This document shows positions 1 to 5,946 of a stretch of DNA of 6,182 nt, piece by piece. Source of the stretch: Cyanobacteria bacterium T3Sed10_344R1 (GTDB lineage Bacteria > Cyanobacteriota > Cyanobacteriia > Phormidesmidales > Phormidesmidaceae); NCBI GenBank assembly GCA_003566335.1, contig PXDR01000223.1:1-6182 (forward strand), in the 5' to 3' direction. Made by a program: the position numbers and the translations under genes. Below the pieces are notes generated by a model. It worked only from the letters and a program-made list of their open reading frames with translations. It was not told the DNA's origin and made no database searches. How positions within the stretch are numbered: the stretch's first letter is position 1; the number at the start of each line of letters is the position of its first letter.

Positions 1-1
1 C

Positions 2-271
2 GCAGTCTATACCGCCTTGTTCGATGACCCCAGTTTGGGGCTGGTGGACAGCAGTCTGTCGATTTGGGGGACCTACCTCCACGGCATTTTTGACAATGGG
101 CCGTGGCGGCGGGCCTGGTTGAATCGACTGCGGCAGCAGCGCGGGTTAGGTTCACTGCCGACAGGGATTCCGAACTATCGAGAACAGCGGGAAGCCATGC
201 TCGACCTGTTGGCCGATACCGTGGCTGAGGCGGTTGACCTAGAGCCATTACTGACCGTGCTGTCGAGTTGA
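2..271 (+). CDS. cobQ: Cobyric acid synthase CobQ, C-terminal end (partial, runs off left edge)
   Basis: The last 89 codons of an open frame that enters from the left edge. CobQ amidates the side-chain carboxylates of adenosyl-cobyrinic acid a,c-diamide, using glutamine and ATP, to give cobyric acid in cobalamin synthesis. The fragment carries the end of the class I glutamine amidotransferase domain. The stretch GTYLHGIFDNGPWRRAWLN is typical of CobQ, and its His (bases 80-82) is the likely catalytic-triad His. The ending PTGIPNYREQREAMLDLLAD, followed by a Leu-rich end, also matches CobQ C-termini. The nucleophile Cys and the N-terminal synthetase domain lie outside the window. The internal ATG at 17 is not the start, because the frame is open through it. 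No convincing terminator follows. The gene shares direction with the ATP-grasp operon but is 255 bases away, so it is probably transcribed separately. Confidence 0.93.
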   Translation, partial: AVYTALFDDPSLGLVDSSLSIWGTYLHGIFDNGPWRRAWLNRLRQQRGLGSLPTGIPNYREQREAMLDLLADTVAEAVDLEPLLTVLSS

Positions 272-327
272 CGGTTGCAATCTTCAAGGCTGGCCCTGAT
301 GTAGCAAGGGTCGGGTTCAGGAAATTT

Positions 328-343
328 TGTAACAGCCATTACA
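328..343 (+). promoter_or_regulatory. Candidate NtcA binding site (TGTA-N8-TACA)
   Basis: TGTAACAGCCATTACA is a perfect 5-bp inverted repeat with a 6-base centre. It fits the cyanobacterial nitrogen regulator NtcA consensus GTA-N8-TAC (GTA 329-331, TAC 340-342), including the preferred outer T and A. A possible -10 box, TATTCA (365-370), starts 22 bases after TAC. This is the usual spacing for NtcA-activated promoters, although the canonical final T of TAN3T is A here. That would place transcription start near 377, about 150 bases before the ATP-grasp gene. The pattern is seen directly; binding is inferred. It could instead be a chance hairpin. Confidence 0.45.
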
Positions 344-371
344 GTGGGGGGGCTACTAACCGCTTATTCAA

Positions 372-400
372 TGAACAGTAGGTTAAACAGGCGGTTTAAT
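372..400 (+). promoter_or_regulatory. Possible sigma70-type promoter for the ATP-grasp operon
   Basis: TGAACA (372-377) and TTTAAT (395-400) are separated by 17 bases. They match the TTGACA and TATAAT consensus at 4 and 5 of 6 positions. If used, transcription would start near 407 with a leader of about 120 bases. It competes with, or adds to, the possible NtcA-dependent promoter just upstream. Based on sequence match only. Confidence 0.3.
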
Positions 401-473
401 CAGGTTTCCCAGCGAAGGTCTTAATCAGCGGTGACGGTTGCGTGCAGCCGGACGGGATTTTGATGCTTTTAAT

Positions 474-481
474 GCGATCGC
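474..481. repeat. HIP1 octamer GCGATCGC
   Basis: A perfect copy of the highly iterated palindrome that is over-represented in many cyanobacterial genomes. It lies in the leader of the ATP-grasp operon. Two more perfect copies are inside genes, at 1457-1464 and 2807-2814. Confidence 0.8.
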
Positions 482-511
482 AGAAGCAGAAACCGCGACA
501 AGTTGGATTCT

Positions 512-516
512 GGAGA
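512..516 (+). promoter_or_regulatory. Ribosome binding site deciding the ATP-grasp start
   Basis: GGAGA lies 10 bases before the GTG at 527. No comparable purine-rich site lies before the alternative TTG at 503, so this favours the shorter protein. Confidence 0.45.
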
Positions 517-526
517 CACAGCAACG

Positions 527-1960
527 GTGCAAATTGATCAATACGATCCAGGCGAGTTTTACGACGAGCTGTTTACTGCGCCCGGCCAGCCCCGACCGGC
601 AGCAGAGTTACTGTTTGAGCGACTGAACTCCATCCCGGTGAGCGATTTAATTCAGCGGCAGCAGTTGGCCCAAAATGCCCTGTTCAAGCTGGGAGTGACC
701 TTCAACGTCTACAGCGACAACCAGGGCACAGAACGAATTTTCCCCTTTGACGTGATTCCCCGGGTGGTCGATTCCTCTGAGTGGACTAAGCTCTCAGCTG
801 GCCTCAAACAGCGGATCGCAGCCCTCAACTTATTTCTAGACGATATCTACAACGACCAAAAGATCATCAAAGACAAGGTGATCCCCGAGTCGGTAATTCT
901 CTCGGCCTCAGGGTTTCTCAAGCCCTGTCTAGGGCTAAAGCCTCCCCAGGGGATTTGGTGCCACATCACCGGCACCGACCTGGTACGAGATAAAGACGGC
1001 CAGTGGTATGTGCTAGAAGACAACCTGCGCTGTCCCTCTGGGGTTTCCTACGTGCTGGAAAACCGCCGGGTGATGAAGAGTACGTTTCCCCACCTGTTTC
1101 GCGCCCTGGACATTGCCCCAGTGGATGACTACGCCAGTCAACTGCTAGAAGCCCTGCTGAACCTCGCTCCCCCCAGTACAGTGGAGCCCCGCGTGGTGGT
1201 GCTCACCCCAGGGATGTACAACTCCGCTTACTTTGAACATTCGTTCCTGGCCCAGCAAATGGGGGCCGAACTGGTAGAGGGCCGAGATCTGGTGGTGTCT
1301 GACGGCTATCTGCAAATGCTCACCACCAAGGGGCTACAGCGGGTAGACGTGATCTATCGCCGGATTGACGATGACTTCATCGATCCCCAAGCATTCCGCA
1401 AAGACTCTCTGCTGGGGGTGCCGGGGTTGATGGAGGTGTATCGGGAGGGACGGGTTGCGATCGCAAACGCCCTCGGCACTGGCGTCGCCGACGACAAAAT
1501 GGTCTACGCCTACGTCCCCGACATGATCCGCTACTACCTTGGCGAAGAGCAACTGCTGCCCAACGTCCCAACCTACCTGTGCGAAGACCCCCAACAGCGC
1601 CAGCACGTCCTGGCCAACCTCGATAGCCTGGTGGTCAAAGCCACCGACGCTTCCGGCGGTTACGGCATGTTAGTCGGCACCCAGTCCACCGCCGCCGAGC
1701 GAGAAGACTTCGCTGGACGCATTCAGGCCAACCCTCGGGGCTACATAGCCCAGCCCACCCTTTGCCTATCCCGCGCTCCGACCCTAATTGGCGATCAGTT
1801 CGAAGGTTGCCACGTCGATTTGCGGCCCTATATCCTCTACGGCCAAGACATTTACGTCAATCCAGGTGGCTTGACCCGCGTAGCCCTCAAGAAAGGCTCT
1901 CTCGTGGTCAACTCCTCCCAAGGGGGCGGCAGCAAAGATACCTGGGTAGTGCGAGTCTAG
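527..1960 (+). CDS. Circularly permuted ATP-grasp protein (COG2308, DUF404/DUF407 type)
   Basis: 477 aa, the usual size for the family. ATP-grasp enzymes activate a carboxylate with ATP and join it to an amine or thiol. In this circularly permuted branch the substrate is unknown, and an amide or peptide ligase role has been predicted from context. Visible marks are the N-terminal YDPGEFYDELF, the LEDNLRCPSG segment (about residues 163-172, acidic and amide residues suited to Mg-ATP), the glycine-rich KATDASGGYGM loop (about 371-381), RPYILYG (about 433) and the C-terminal NSSQGGGSKDTW. All look intact. I chose GTG 527 because GGAGA lies 10 bases upstream (512-516) and the protein then begins a few residues before YDPG, as I recall for relatives. 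A TTG at 503 would add 8 residues but has no visible ribosome site. First gene of a probable three-gene operon; the alpha-E gene follows after 59 bases. Confidence 0.9.
   Translation: MQIDQYDPGEFYDELFTAPGQPRPAAELLFERLNSIPVSDLIQRQQLAQNALFKLGVTFNVYSDNQGTERIFPFDVIPRVVDSSEWTKLSAGLKQRIAALNLFLDDIYNDQKIIKDKVIPESVILSASGFLKPCLGLKPPQGIWCHITGTDLVRDKDGQWYVLEDNLRCPSGVSYVLENRRVMKSTFPHLFRALDIAPVDDYASQLLEALLNLAPPSTVEPRVVVLTPGMYNSAYFEHSFLAQQMGAELVEGRDLVVSDGYLQMLTTKGLQRVDVIYRRIDDDFIDPQAFRKDSLLGVPGLMEVYREGRVAIANALGTGVADDKMVYAYVPDMIRYYLGEEQLLPNVPTYLCEDPQQRQHVLANLDSLVVKATDASGGYGMLVGTQSTAAEREDFAGRIQANPRGYIAQPTLCLSRAPTLIGDQFEGCHVDLRPYILYGQDIYVNPGGLTRVALKKGSLVVNSSQGGGSKDTWVVRV
1457..1464. repeat. HIP1 octamer GCGATCGC
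   Basis: A perfect HIP1 palindrome inside the ATP-grasp gene, within the longer palindrome TTGCGATCGCAA. Confidence 0.8.
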
Positions 1961-2019
1961 CCCTGCCAGCTGCCCCCGGCTTCCCCGTACTTCCCGTTGA
2001 TCCCTAGTTTTTGCCGCCC

Positions 2020-2967
2020 ATGCTTAGCCGCGTCGCTGACTCGATTTATTGGCTCAACCGCTACGTCGAGCGGGCCGAAAATGTGGCTCGCTTTGTCGAT
2101 GTCAACCTCAACCTATTGCTAGATTCCCCCGTGGGCACCGCCCAACAGTGGGAGCCTCTAATTGTGACCACCGGGGATCTTGCCGGATTCCGCAGCCGCT
2201 ACGGCGAAGCCACCGCCGAAAACGTACTGAAGTTTCTCCCCTTCGATCCCCAATACCCAAACTCCATCCTGTCCTGCCTGCGGCTCGCCCGAGAAAACGC
2301 CCGATCCGTCCGGGAAATCATTGCCTCAGAAATGTGGGAGCGGGTAAATAACTTTTACCTGATGGTCGAAGACGCCGCCAAAGAGAGTTCCCTGAGCGAT
2401 CTCCATCGGTTTTATCCCGAAGTCAAGATGGAGAGCCACCTGTTCGCCGGGGTGATGGACGCCACCATGTCCCACAACGAAGGCTGGCACTTTGGCCAAC
2501 TGGGGCGGCTGCTAGAGCGGGCCGACAAGACCGCCCGCATCTTGGATGTGAAGTACTATATCCTGCTCCCCTCTCCGGGGGATGTCGGCTCCCCCCTGGA
2601 TGACCTACAGTGGATTGCGCTGCTCAAATCAGCCAGCGCCTACGAGATGTACCGCAAGCGGCAGCATCGGATTACTCCCCAGGGCGTCACGGCCTTCTTG
2701 ATCTTGAACCGTGAGTTTCCCCGAGCAATCCAGTTCTGTCTCTGTCAAGCCGAGCAGTCCTTACACCAGATTTCCGGCACGTCCATGGGAACCTGGCGTA
2801 CCTCCAGCGATCGCACCCTCGGTCGCTTGCGAGCAGAACTCGACTTCTTGACCATCGAAGAAATCTTTGCCCAAGGGCTGCATGAATTCTTAGATCGCCT
2901 GCAACGTCAGTTGAACCAAGTGGGCGAATCTGTCTTTGCCGACTTTGTTTCGCTCCACTTGGCGTAA
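2020..2967 (+). CDS. Alpha-E domain protein (DUF403, COG2307)
   Basis: 315 aa, a full-length member of the all-helical alpha-E family. No enzyme activity is established. The family is almost always encoded beside, or fused to, circularly permuted ATP-grasp proteins and transglutaminase-like proteins, so a partner or scaffold role in the same reaction is inferred. Diagnostic stretches are the N-terminal MLSRVADSIYWLNRYVERAEN with its Trp/Arg/Glu helix, RENARSVREIIASEMWERVN (about residues 91-110), LGRLLERADKTARILDVKYY (about 161-180) and LNREFPRAI (about 229). ATG 2020 is chosen because MLSRVADSIYWL is the usual family start. A TTG at 2011 would add three residues with no support. No clear Shine-Dalgarno site precedes the ATG. 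Second gene of the operon, 59 bases after ATP-grasp and 70 before the transglutaminase. The stop codon lies in a 14-bp imperfect tandem repeat. Confidence 0.93.
   Translation: MLSRVADSIYWLNRYVERAENVARFVDVNLNLLLDSPVGTAQQWEPLIVTTGDLAGFRSRYGEATAENVLKFLPFDPQYPNSILSCLRLARENARSVREIIASEMWERVNNFYLMVEDAAKESSLSDLHRFYPEVKMESHLFAGVMDATMSHNEGWHFGQLGRLLERADKTARILDVKYYILLPSPGDVGSPLDDLQWIALLKSASAYEMYRKRQHRITPQGVTAFLILNREFPRAIQFCLCQAEQSLHQISGTSMGTWRTSSDRTLGRLRAELDFLTIEEIFAQGLHEFLDRLQRQLNQVGESVFADFVSLHLA
2807..2814. repeat. HIP1 octamer GCGATCGC
   Basis: A perfect HIP1 palindrome inside the alpha-E gene. Confidence 0.8.
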
Positions 2968-3000
2968 TCTCCTTGGCGTCATTCACCTGGCGTAATGCGT
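2959..3000 (+). repeat. Three imperfect 14-bp tandem repeats over the alpha-E stop codon
   Basis: TTGGCGTAAT (2959), TTGGCGTCAT (2973) and CTGGCGTAAT (2987) occur at an exact 14-base period, with less similar last four bases in each unit. The TAA stop of the alpha-E gene (2965-2967) is inside the first unit. This looks like local slippage or duplication at the gene end; no function is apparent. Confidence 0.6.
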
Positions 3001-3037
3001 CACTCAAACCGCCTACGCCCCTGTCCCGAGGCTTCTT

Positions 3038-3895
3038 GTGCTTTACCGCGTCACCCACATTACCGAATACACCTACGCTCAACCCGTCATCCTCAAGCCA
3101 CACATTGTTCGGCTGCGCCCTCGCCATGACAGCAACCAGAGCCTGCACCAAGCCGATCTCAGCGTAGAGCCAACCCCCACCAGTCAGACCCTAACGACCG
3201 ACCTCGACGGCAATGTGCTGACCCGCCTGCGATTTTCCGACCAGCCCTGTCATGGTCTCAAGCTCGTGTCTAGTTGCGAGGTGACAACTCACTGCACCAA
3301 TCCGTTTGACTACTGGATCGAGCCCTGGGCGATGACCATCCCGGTTGACTATTCTCAGTCATTAGCGGCAAATCTGCGGCCCTATTTAGATGGGGTCATG
3401 CCCCAGCTCATCGCCCCCAACGTGGTTGAACTGGCCCATCGCACTTGTCAGGAAGTTGAGGGTAATTTGGGGCTATTCCTGACGACGCTGACCCAAAAGA
3501 TCCACCAGGGTTGCCAGTACGTCCAGCGGGATCAAGGCGATCCCTGGCCAGGCGGCCTTACCTGGGGCTCCAAGCAGGGCACCTGCCGAGATTTCGCCGT
3601 GCTGTTTATTGAAGTCTGCCGGGTGCTGGGACTCGGGGCGCGATTTGTCAGCGGCTACCACGAGGGCGACCCAGACCACCCGGAACAAGACCTTCATGCC
3701 TGGGCCGAGGTTTATATCCCCGGCGGCGGCTGGCGAGGATTTGACCCCACCCTCGGACTGGCCGTCGCCGACCAGCACATTGCCCTAGCCGCCAGCAGCC
3801 ACTTTCGAGATGCTGGCCCCGTGTCCGGCGGGTTAAAGCAAGGGGATGCCCGGCAATCTAAGTTGGCGGCTTACATCACCGTGAAGCGGCTATAA
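3038..3895 (+). CDS. Transglutaminase-like cysteine protease family protein (COG1305)
   Basis: 285 aa, probably cytoplasmic since no signal peptide or membrane segment is visible. The N-terminal part (YRVTHITEYTYAQPV, then HIVRLRPRHDSN) matches the beta-rich bacterial transglutaminase N-terminal domain. The core domain carries the full papain-like triad: Cys183 in KQGTCRDFAVLF, His220 in DLHAWAEVYIP and Asp236 in FDPTLG. Such proteins hydrolyse or exchange amide bonds; the substrate of this subgroup is unknown. The start is the GTG at 3038, with GAGG (3028-3031) six bases upstream. The resulting N-terminus LYRVTHITEYTY matches the family, and no better start lies upstream in frame. Third and last gene of the probable operon with ATP-grasp and alpha-E. 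Its stop is 34 bases from the stop of the convergent Anbu gene. Confidence 0.92.
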   Translation: MLYRVTHITEYTYAQPVILKPHIVRLRPRHDSNQSLHQADLSVEPTPTSQTLTTDLDGNVLTRLRFSDQPCHGLKLVSSCEVTTHCTNPFDYWIEPWAMTIPVDYSQSLAANLRPYLDGVMPQLIAPNVVELAHRTCQEVEGNLGLFLTTLTQKIHQGCQYVQRDQGDPWPGGLTWGSKQGTCRDFAVLFIEVCRVLGLGARFVSGYHEGDPDHPEQDLHAWAEVYIPGGGWRGFDPTLGLAVADQHIALAASSHFRDAGPVSGGLKQGDARQSKLAAYITVKRL

Positions 3896-3929
3896 CCCCC
3901 TCAAAGGCACTCTCAGACGGATTAGGGAT

Positions 3930-4691
3930 TTAGGAAATCTCAGGCTCCATGGGCACCGACAGTTGATTCCACACCAAGGCGGGCATACTTTCCGAGGCCG
4001 TGCGCAGGGAGGTTTCCCAATGCTTACGGATTTGGATCAGATAGGGATCCCCCGCCTGGAGCTGGAGGCGATGGCGGATGACAAAGCTGTCGGCTTCATA
4101 CTGCACCATGTTGATCGGCGGCCCCACTGAGATGTTAGAGCGCATAGTGGAGTCGATCGACAGCAGAGCACATTTTGCGATCGAATCTAGGGCTGCTTCG
4201 TAGCGCACGGTGCGATCGAGGATAGGCTTGCCATACTTCGTCTCGCCAATTTGCAAGAACGGCGTCTCTGGGGTGGCGCGAATACAGTTCCCTTGGCTAT
4301 AAACCAAATAAAGCTGGGGCGGCTCACCCAAAATTTGTCCCCCCACCAAAAAGCTGCACTGAAAATCAATATTGTCCTTCTCTAGCCACAGTCGATCCTG
4401 CTCCTGAATCTCCCGGATTTGGCGACCAATGTAGCGGGCCACATCATGAAGCGTCGGCAGCGTGTAGAGGTTAATCGTGGCGTTACGCTTAATGTCCTGC
4501 TCTAAGGCATGAACCACCGCCTGGGTAATTGACAGATTCCCCGACGTACAGAGCATCAGTGCCCGCTCATCCGGCACTGAAAACTCAAACATCTTTTGAT
4601 AAGACGAAATATAGTCCACCCCCGCATTCGTGCGAGAATCTGCCGCCAAAATCAACCCTTCTTTTACCCAAATCCCTAAGCAGTAGGTCAT
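3930..4691 (-). CDS. Proteasome-type peptidase, Anbu family (COG3484)
   Basis: 253 aa. Anbu (ancestral beta-subunit) proteins are HslV/proteasome-beta relatives of the Ntn-hydrolase fold that assemble into rings or spirals. Their natural substrate is unknown. Starting at 4691 gives MTYCLGIWVKEGLILAADSR. After Met removal this exposes Thr1, with Asp17 and Lys32 at positions matching the Thr1/Asp17/Lys33 catalytic set of proteasome beta subunits. The later LCTSGNLSITQAV resembles the glycine-rich turn of the fold. GGAGGG lies 7 bases before this ATG. An ATG 27 bases further upstream would add nine residues, bury Thr1 and leave the ribosome site inside the gene, so I reject it. The gene is convergent with the ATP-grasp/alpha-E/transglutaminase operon, its usual genomic partners. 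No dedicated ATPase or unfoldase is seen in the window. Confidence 0.94.
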   Translation of the reverse strand: MTYCLGIWVKEGLILAADSRTNAGVDYISSYQKMFEFSVPDERALMLCTSGNLSITQAVVHALEQDIKRNATINLYTLPTLHDVARYIGRQIREIQEQDRLWLEKDNIDFQCSFLVGGQILGEPPQLYLVYSQGNCIRATPETPFLQIGETKYGKPILDRTVRYEAALDSIAKCALLSIDSTMRSNISVGPPINMVQYEADSFVIRHRLQLQAGDPYLIQIRKHWETSLRTASESMPALVWNQLSVPMEPEIS

Positions 4692-4698
4692 AGCGCGT

Positions 4699-4704
4699 CC
4701 CTCC
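4699..4704 (-). promoter_or_regulatory. Ribosome binding site deciding the Anbu start
   Basis: GGAGGG on the - strand, seven bases before the ATG at 4691. It supports the start that leaves Thr as residue 1 of the mature peptidase. Confidence 0.75.
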
Positions 4705-4878
4705 ATCATGTGACCCAAAGTGTGATTCTTAGGCTAGGTCAGGACAGGCGGTGAGAGCGCTCCGTCTGGCCGCCCCCCCCGTAGCCCCCCGACCTCAAGC
4801 TTGACGGCTGGCCTGATAGCCCTGCTGTAGTCCAAGCAACCAGCAGTCGTACGGCAGGTCAGCCTGAGCAATGCCCAC

Positions 4879-4906
4879 AAAAAAACCGGAGCAAGCCGCC
4901 CCGGTT
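4879..4906 (-). terminator. Intrinsic terminator downstream of psbM
   Basis: Read on the - strand, AACCGG (4906-4901) and CCGGTT (4889-4884) form a 6-bp stem around an 11-base GC-rich loop. The T-run is seven T in total (4885-4879), the first two of them pairing in the stem. It starts 57 bases past the psbM stop and points away from psbM, separating it from the Anbu gene. Confidence 0.75.
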
Positions 4907-4963
4907 CGTAGCGCTTTTCAGCCGCTACCCATTGCTAGCCGAAGTGCTAACTAGACGTGCTAG

Positions 4964-5074
4964 CTAATTATTAGTCTGCTTGCTGGCCGTCTGGATATAC
5001 AGAATCAGCAAAAACACTGTCGGCACCAGCACAAACAAAATGCTGGCGACAAAACCAAGCTTATTTACTTCCAT
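4964..5074 (-). CDS. psbM: Photosystem II reaction centre protein M (PsbM)
   Basis: 36 aa, the normal PsbM length and short enough to be missed by ORF callers. PsbM is a single-helix thylakoid protein at the PSII dimer interface that helps stabilise the dimer. The protein opens MEVNKLGFVASILFVLVPTV, continues as one hydrophobic helix (about residues 6-28) ending LLILYIQT, and closes with a short polar tail SKQTNN. This matches PsbM along its whole length. AGAGG (5083-5087, - strand) lies 8 bases before the ATG. It is on the same strand as the ferredoxin gene upstream, with 185 bases between them. It may have its own promoter: TCTAAT lies about 30 bases before the ATG. A clear terminator follows. 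Confidence 0.97.
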   Translation of the reverse strand: MEVNKLGFVASILFVLVPTVFLLILYIQTASKQTNN

Positions 5075-5103
5075 GAAACCAGCCTCTACTCTCAGAAGGT
5101 CAA

Positions 5104-5109
5104 ATTAGA
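5104..5109 (-). promoter_or_regulatory. Possible -10 box of psbM
   Basis: TCTAAT on the - strand matches TATAAT at 5 of 6 positions, 29 bases before the psbM ATG. No good -35 box lies at the usual distance, so this is only a hint that psbM can be transcribed separately from the ferredoxin gene. Confidence 0.25.
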
Positions 5110-5228
5110 TTGATGCAATTTTGATAACGCCCTCAGCTTCAGACATCGGGCTATTCCCAGTCTAGGCCATTGTCCCCCCGTGGGAAAAGCACAATCGGAA
5201 AAGCCTGCCTTGCTGAAGCCAGCGCTAG

Positions 5229-5258
5229 CCAACCGCCAACCGCGAACAGCCAACCGCG
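5229..5258. repeat. CCAACCG short repeats (three copies)
   Basis: CCAACCG at 5229, immediately followed by CCAACCGCG at 5236 and again at 5250. It lies directly after the ferredoxin stop codon (5260-5262). Two copies are tandem heptamers, resembling the short tandemly repeated sequences of many cyanobacteria. Possible secondary structure in the ferredoxin 3' end cannot be judged by eye. Confidence 0.55.
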
Positions 5259-5259
5259 C

Positions 5260-5670
5260 TTAGTTAGCAGATTGAGCTGGGGCTGGCGTTCCCTTTTCCG
5301 CCTCAGTCCCCCCAGCATTGCTGTCGGCCTGGGAGTTGGCCTGGGTTGATTTACCCTGCTTCTTAGCGTTTTTTGGCGGCTTGGTCACAATGCTGACCGG
5401 CCCATGCACCGTCGCTTGGCAAGCGAGTCGGCAAGAGGGCGGACGCTTTTTCAGCTTCTTCTCTTCCACTGCGGTGCGCGGCGACAGATTCTCCATCCCT
5501 TCAACCACATCCACCACGCAGGTGGCGCACTGGCCATAGCCGCCGCAATTCATCATCTTGCCGACCAAAGTGTAGAGATCGATGTCGTTCTCTAGCGCCT
5601 TAAACCGCAGGTTTGCGCCGTCGGCAACCACAATCTCCTTATCTTCTTTAACAAACTTAATGCTTGCCAT
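5260..5670 (-). CDS. [2Fe-2S] ferredoxin with a C-terminal tail, beside psbB and psbM
   Basis: 136 aa. An electron carrier of the ferredoxin fold. The cluster ligands are Cys42, Cys48 and Cys51 (C-X5-C-X2-C in NCGGYGQCATC) and Cys84 in RLACQ. This spacing is closer to adrenodoxin/Isc-type ferredoxins than to the C-X4-C-X2-C of photosynthetic PetF. Cys80 is an extra cysteine four residues before the last ligand. From about residue 97 the protein becomes a Lys-rich then Gln/Ser/Ala/Gly-rich tail of about 40 residues, probably disordered. The ATG at 5670 has AGGAGG (5682-5687) 11 bases upstream. The gene is divergent from psbB and upstream of psbM on the same strand, which suggests a PSII-linked role; the redox partner is unknown. 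I assign no symbol because cyanobacteria have several such ferredoxins. Confidence 0.9.
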   Translation of the reverse strand: MASIKFVKEDKEIVVADGANLRFKALENDIDLYTLVGKMMNCGGYGQCATCVVDVVEGMENLSPRTAVEEKKLKKRPPSCRLACQATVHGPVSIVTKPPKNAKKQGKSTQANSQADSNAGGTEAEKGTPAPAQSAN

Positions 5671-5736
5671 TGCCCTCGGTTCCTCCTCTGCGTCTTTAAC
5701 TCAACAGCGGCAGAGACTAGGCCCTGCCCCTCTTTT

Positions 5737-5766
5737 ACAGTATGCAGACTTATTTCCCTGACCCAA
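5737..5766 (-). promoter_or_regulatory. Weak promoter candidate for the ferredoxin gene
   Basis: On the - strand, TTGGGT (5766-5761) and TACTGT (5742-5737) are 18 bases apart, each matching consensus at three positions. Transcription would start near 5730, about 60 bases before the ATG. Sequence match only. Confidence 0.2.
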
Positions 5767-5802
5767 ATTCAGTCTCTAGCGTTTTTGACCTGACCGTACC
5801 GC

Positions 5803-5832
5803 TTGCGATCGGGGATTAACACTAGTTACACT
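5803..5832 (+). promoter_or_regulatory. Weak promoter candidate for psbB
   Basis: TTGCGA (5803-5808) and TACACT (5827-5832) are 18 bases apart and match consensus at 4 of 6 positions each. If used, the psbB leader would be about 270 bases and include both hairpins. It overlaps the HLR1-like repeat, which would then sit on the core promoter. Confidence 0.2.
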
Positions 5833-5842
5833 TTGTCATACG
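5825..5842 (+). promoter_or_regulatory. HLR1-like (RpaB-type) direct repeat
   Basis: GTTACA at 5825 and GTCATA at 5835 are exactly 10 bases apart. This is the spacing of the HLR1 element, two 8-base units of the form (G/T)TTACA(T/A)(T/A) separated by 2 bases, bound by the response regulator RpaB at photosystem and high-light genes. The first hexamer is perfect; the second matches 4 of 6. A TATTTT (5872-5877) downstream could be the -10 box, placing the repeat around -59 to -42. No good -35 box accompanies it. Speculative. Confidence 0.25.
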
Positions 5843-5946
5843 CTTTCATTTTTACCCTTTGCTCGTCAAGCTATTTTGCTAGTTCATTCATCCTGCCCCC
5901 TTGCCGAACGTCTGCGGTAGGGGGTCATCCTTACCAAGCGGTGGCC

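Noticed and set aside
17..271. An 84-aa gene starting at ATG 17
   Set aside because: The frame is open to the left edge and the residues match the CobQ C-terminus, so the ATG is internal.
295..328. Possible cobQ terminator: CCTGA (295-299) pairing with TCAGG (317-321), then AAATTTT
   Set aside because: The 5-bp stem with a 17-base loop and only four T is too weak to call.
438..626. A 62-aa frame upstream of and overlapping the ATP-grasp gene
   Set aside because: Overlaps the start of a clear gene in another frame, resembles no protein I know and has no ribosome site.
2687..3151. A 154-aa - strand frame across the alpha-E/transglutaminase junction
   Set aside because: Antisense shadow of two well-supported genes, with no recognisable protein.
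3927..3939. GATTT-AGG-AAATC hairpin at the Anbu stop codon as a bidirectional terminator
   Set aside because: An AT-rich 5-bp stem with no following T-run.
4719..4963. A small RNA or small gene between Anbu and psbM
   Set aside because: Apart from the psbM terminator and the C-tracts I see no tRNA fold, known small RNA motif or coding frame.
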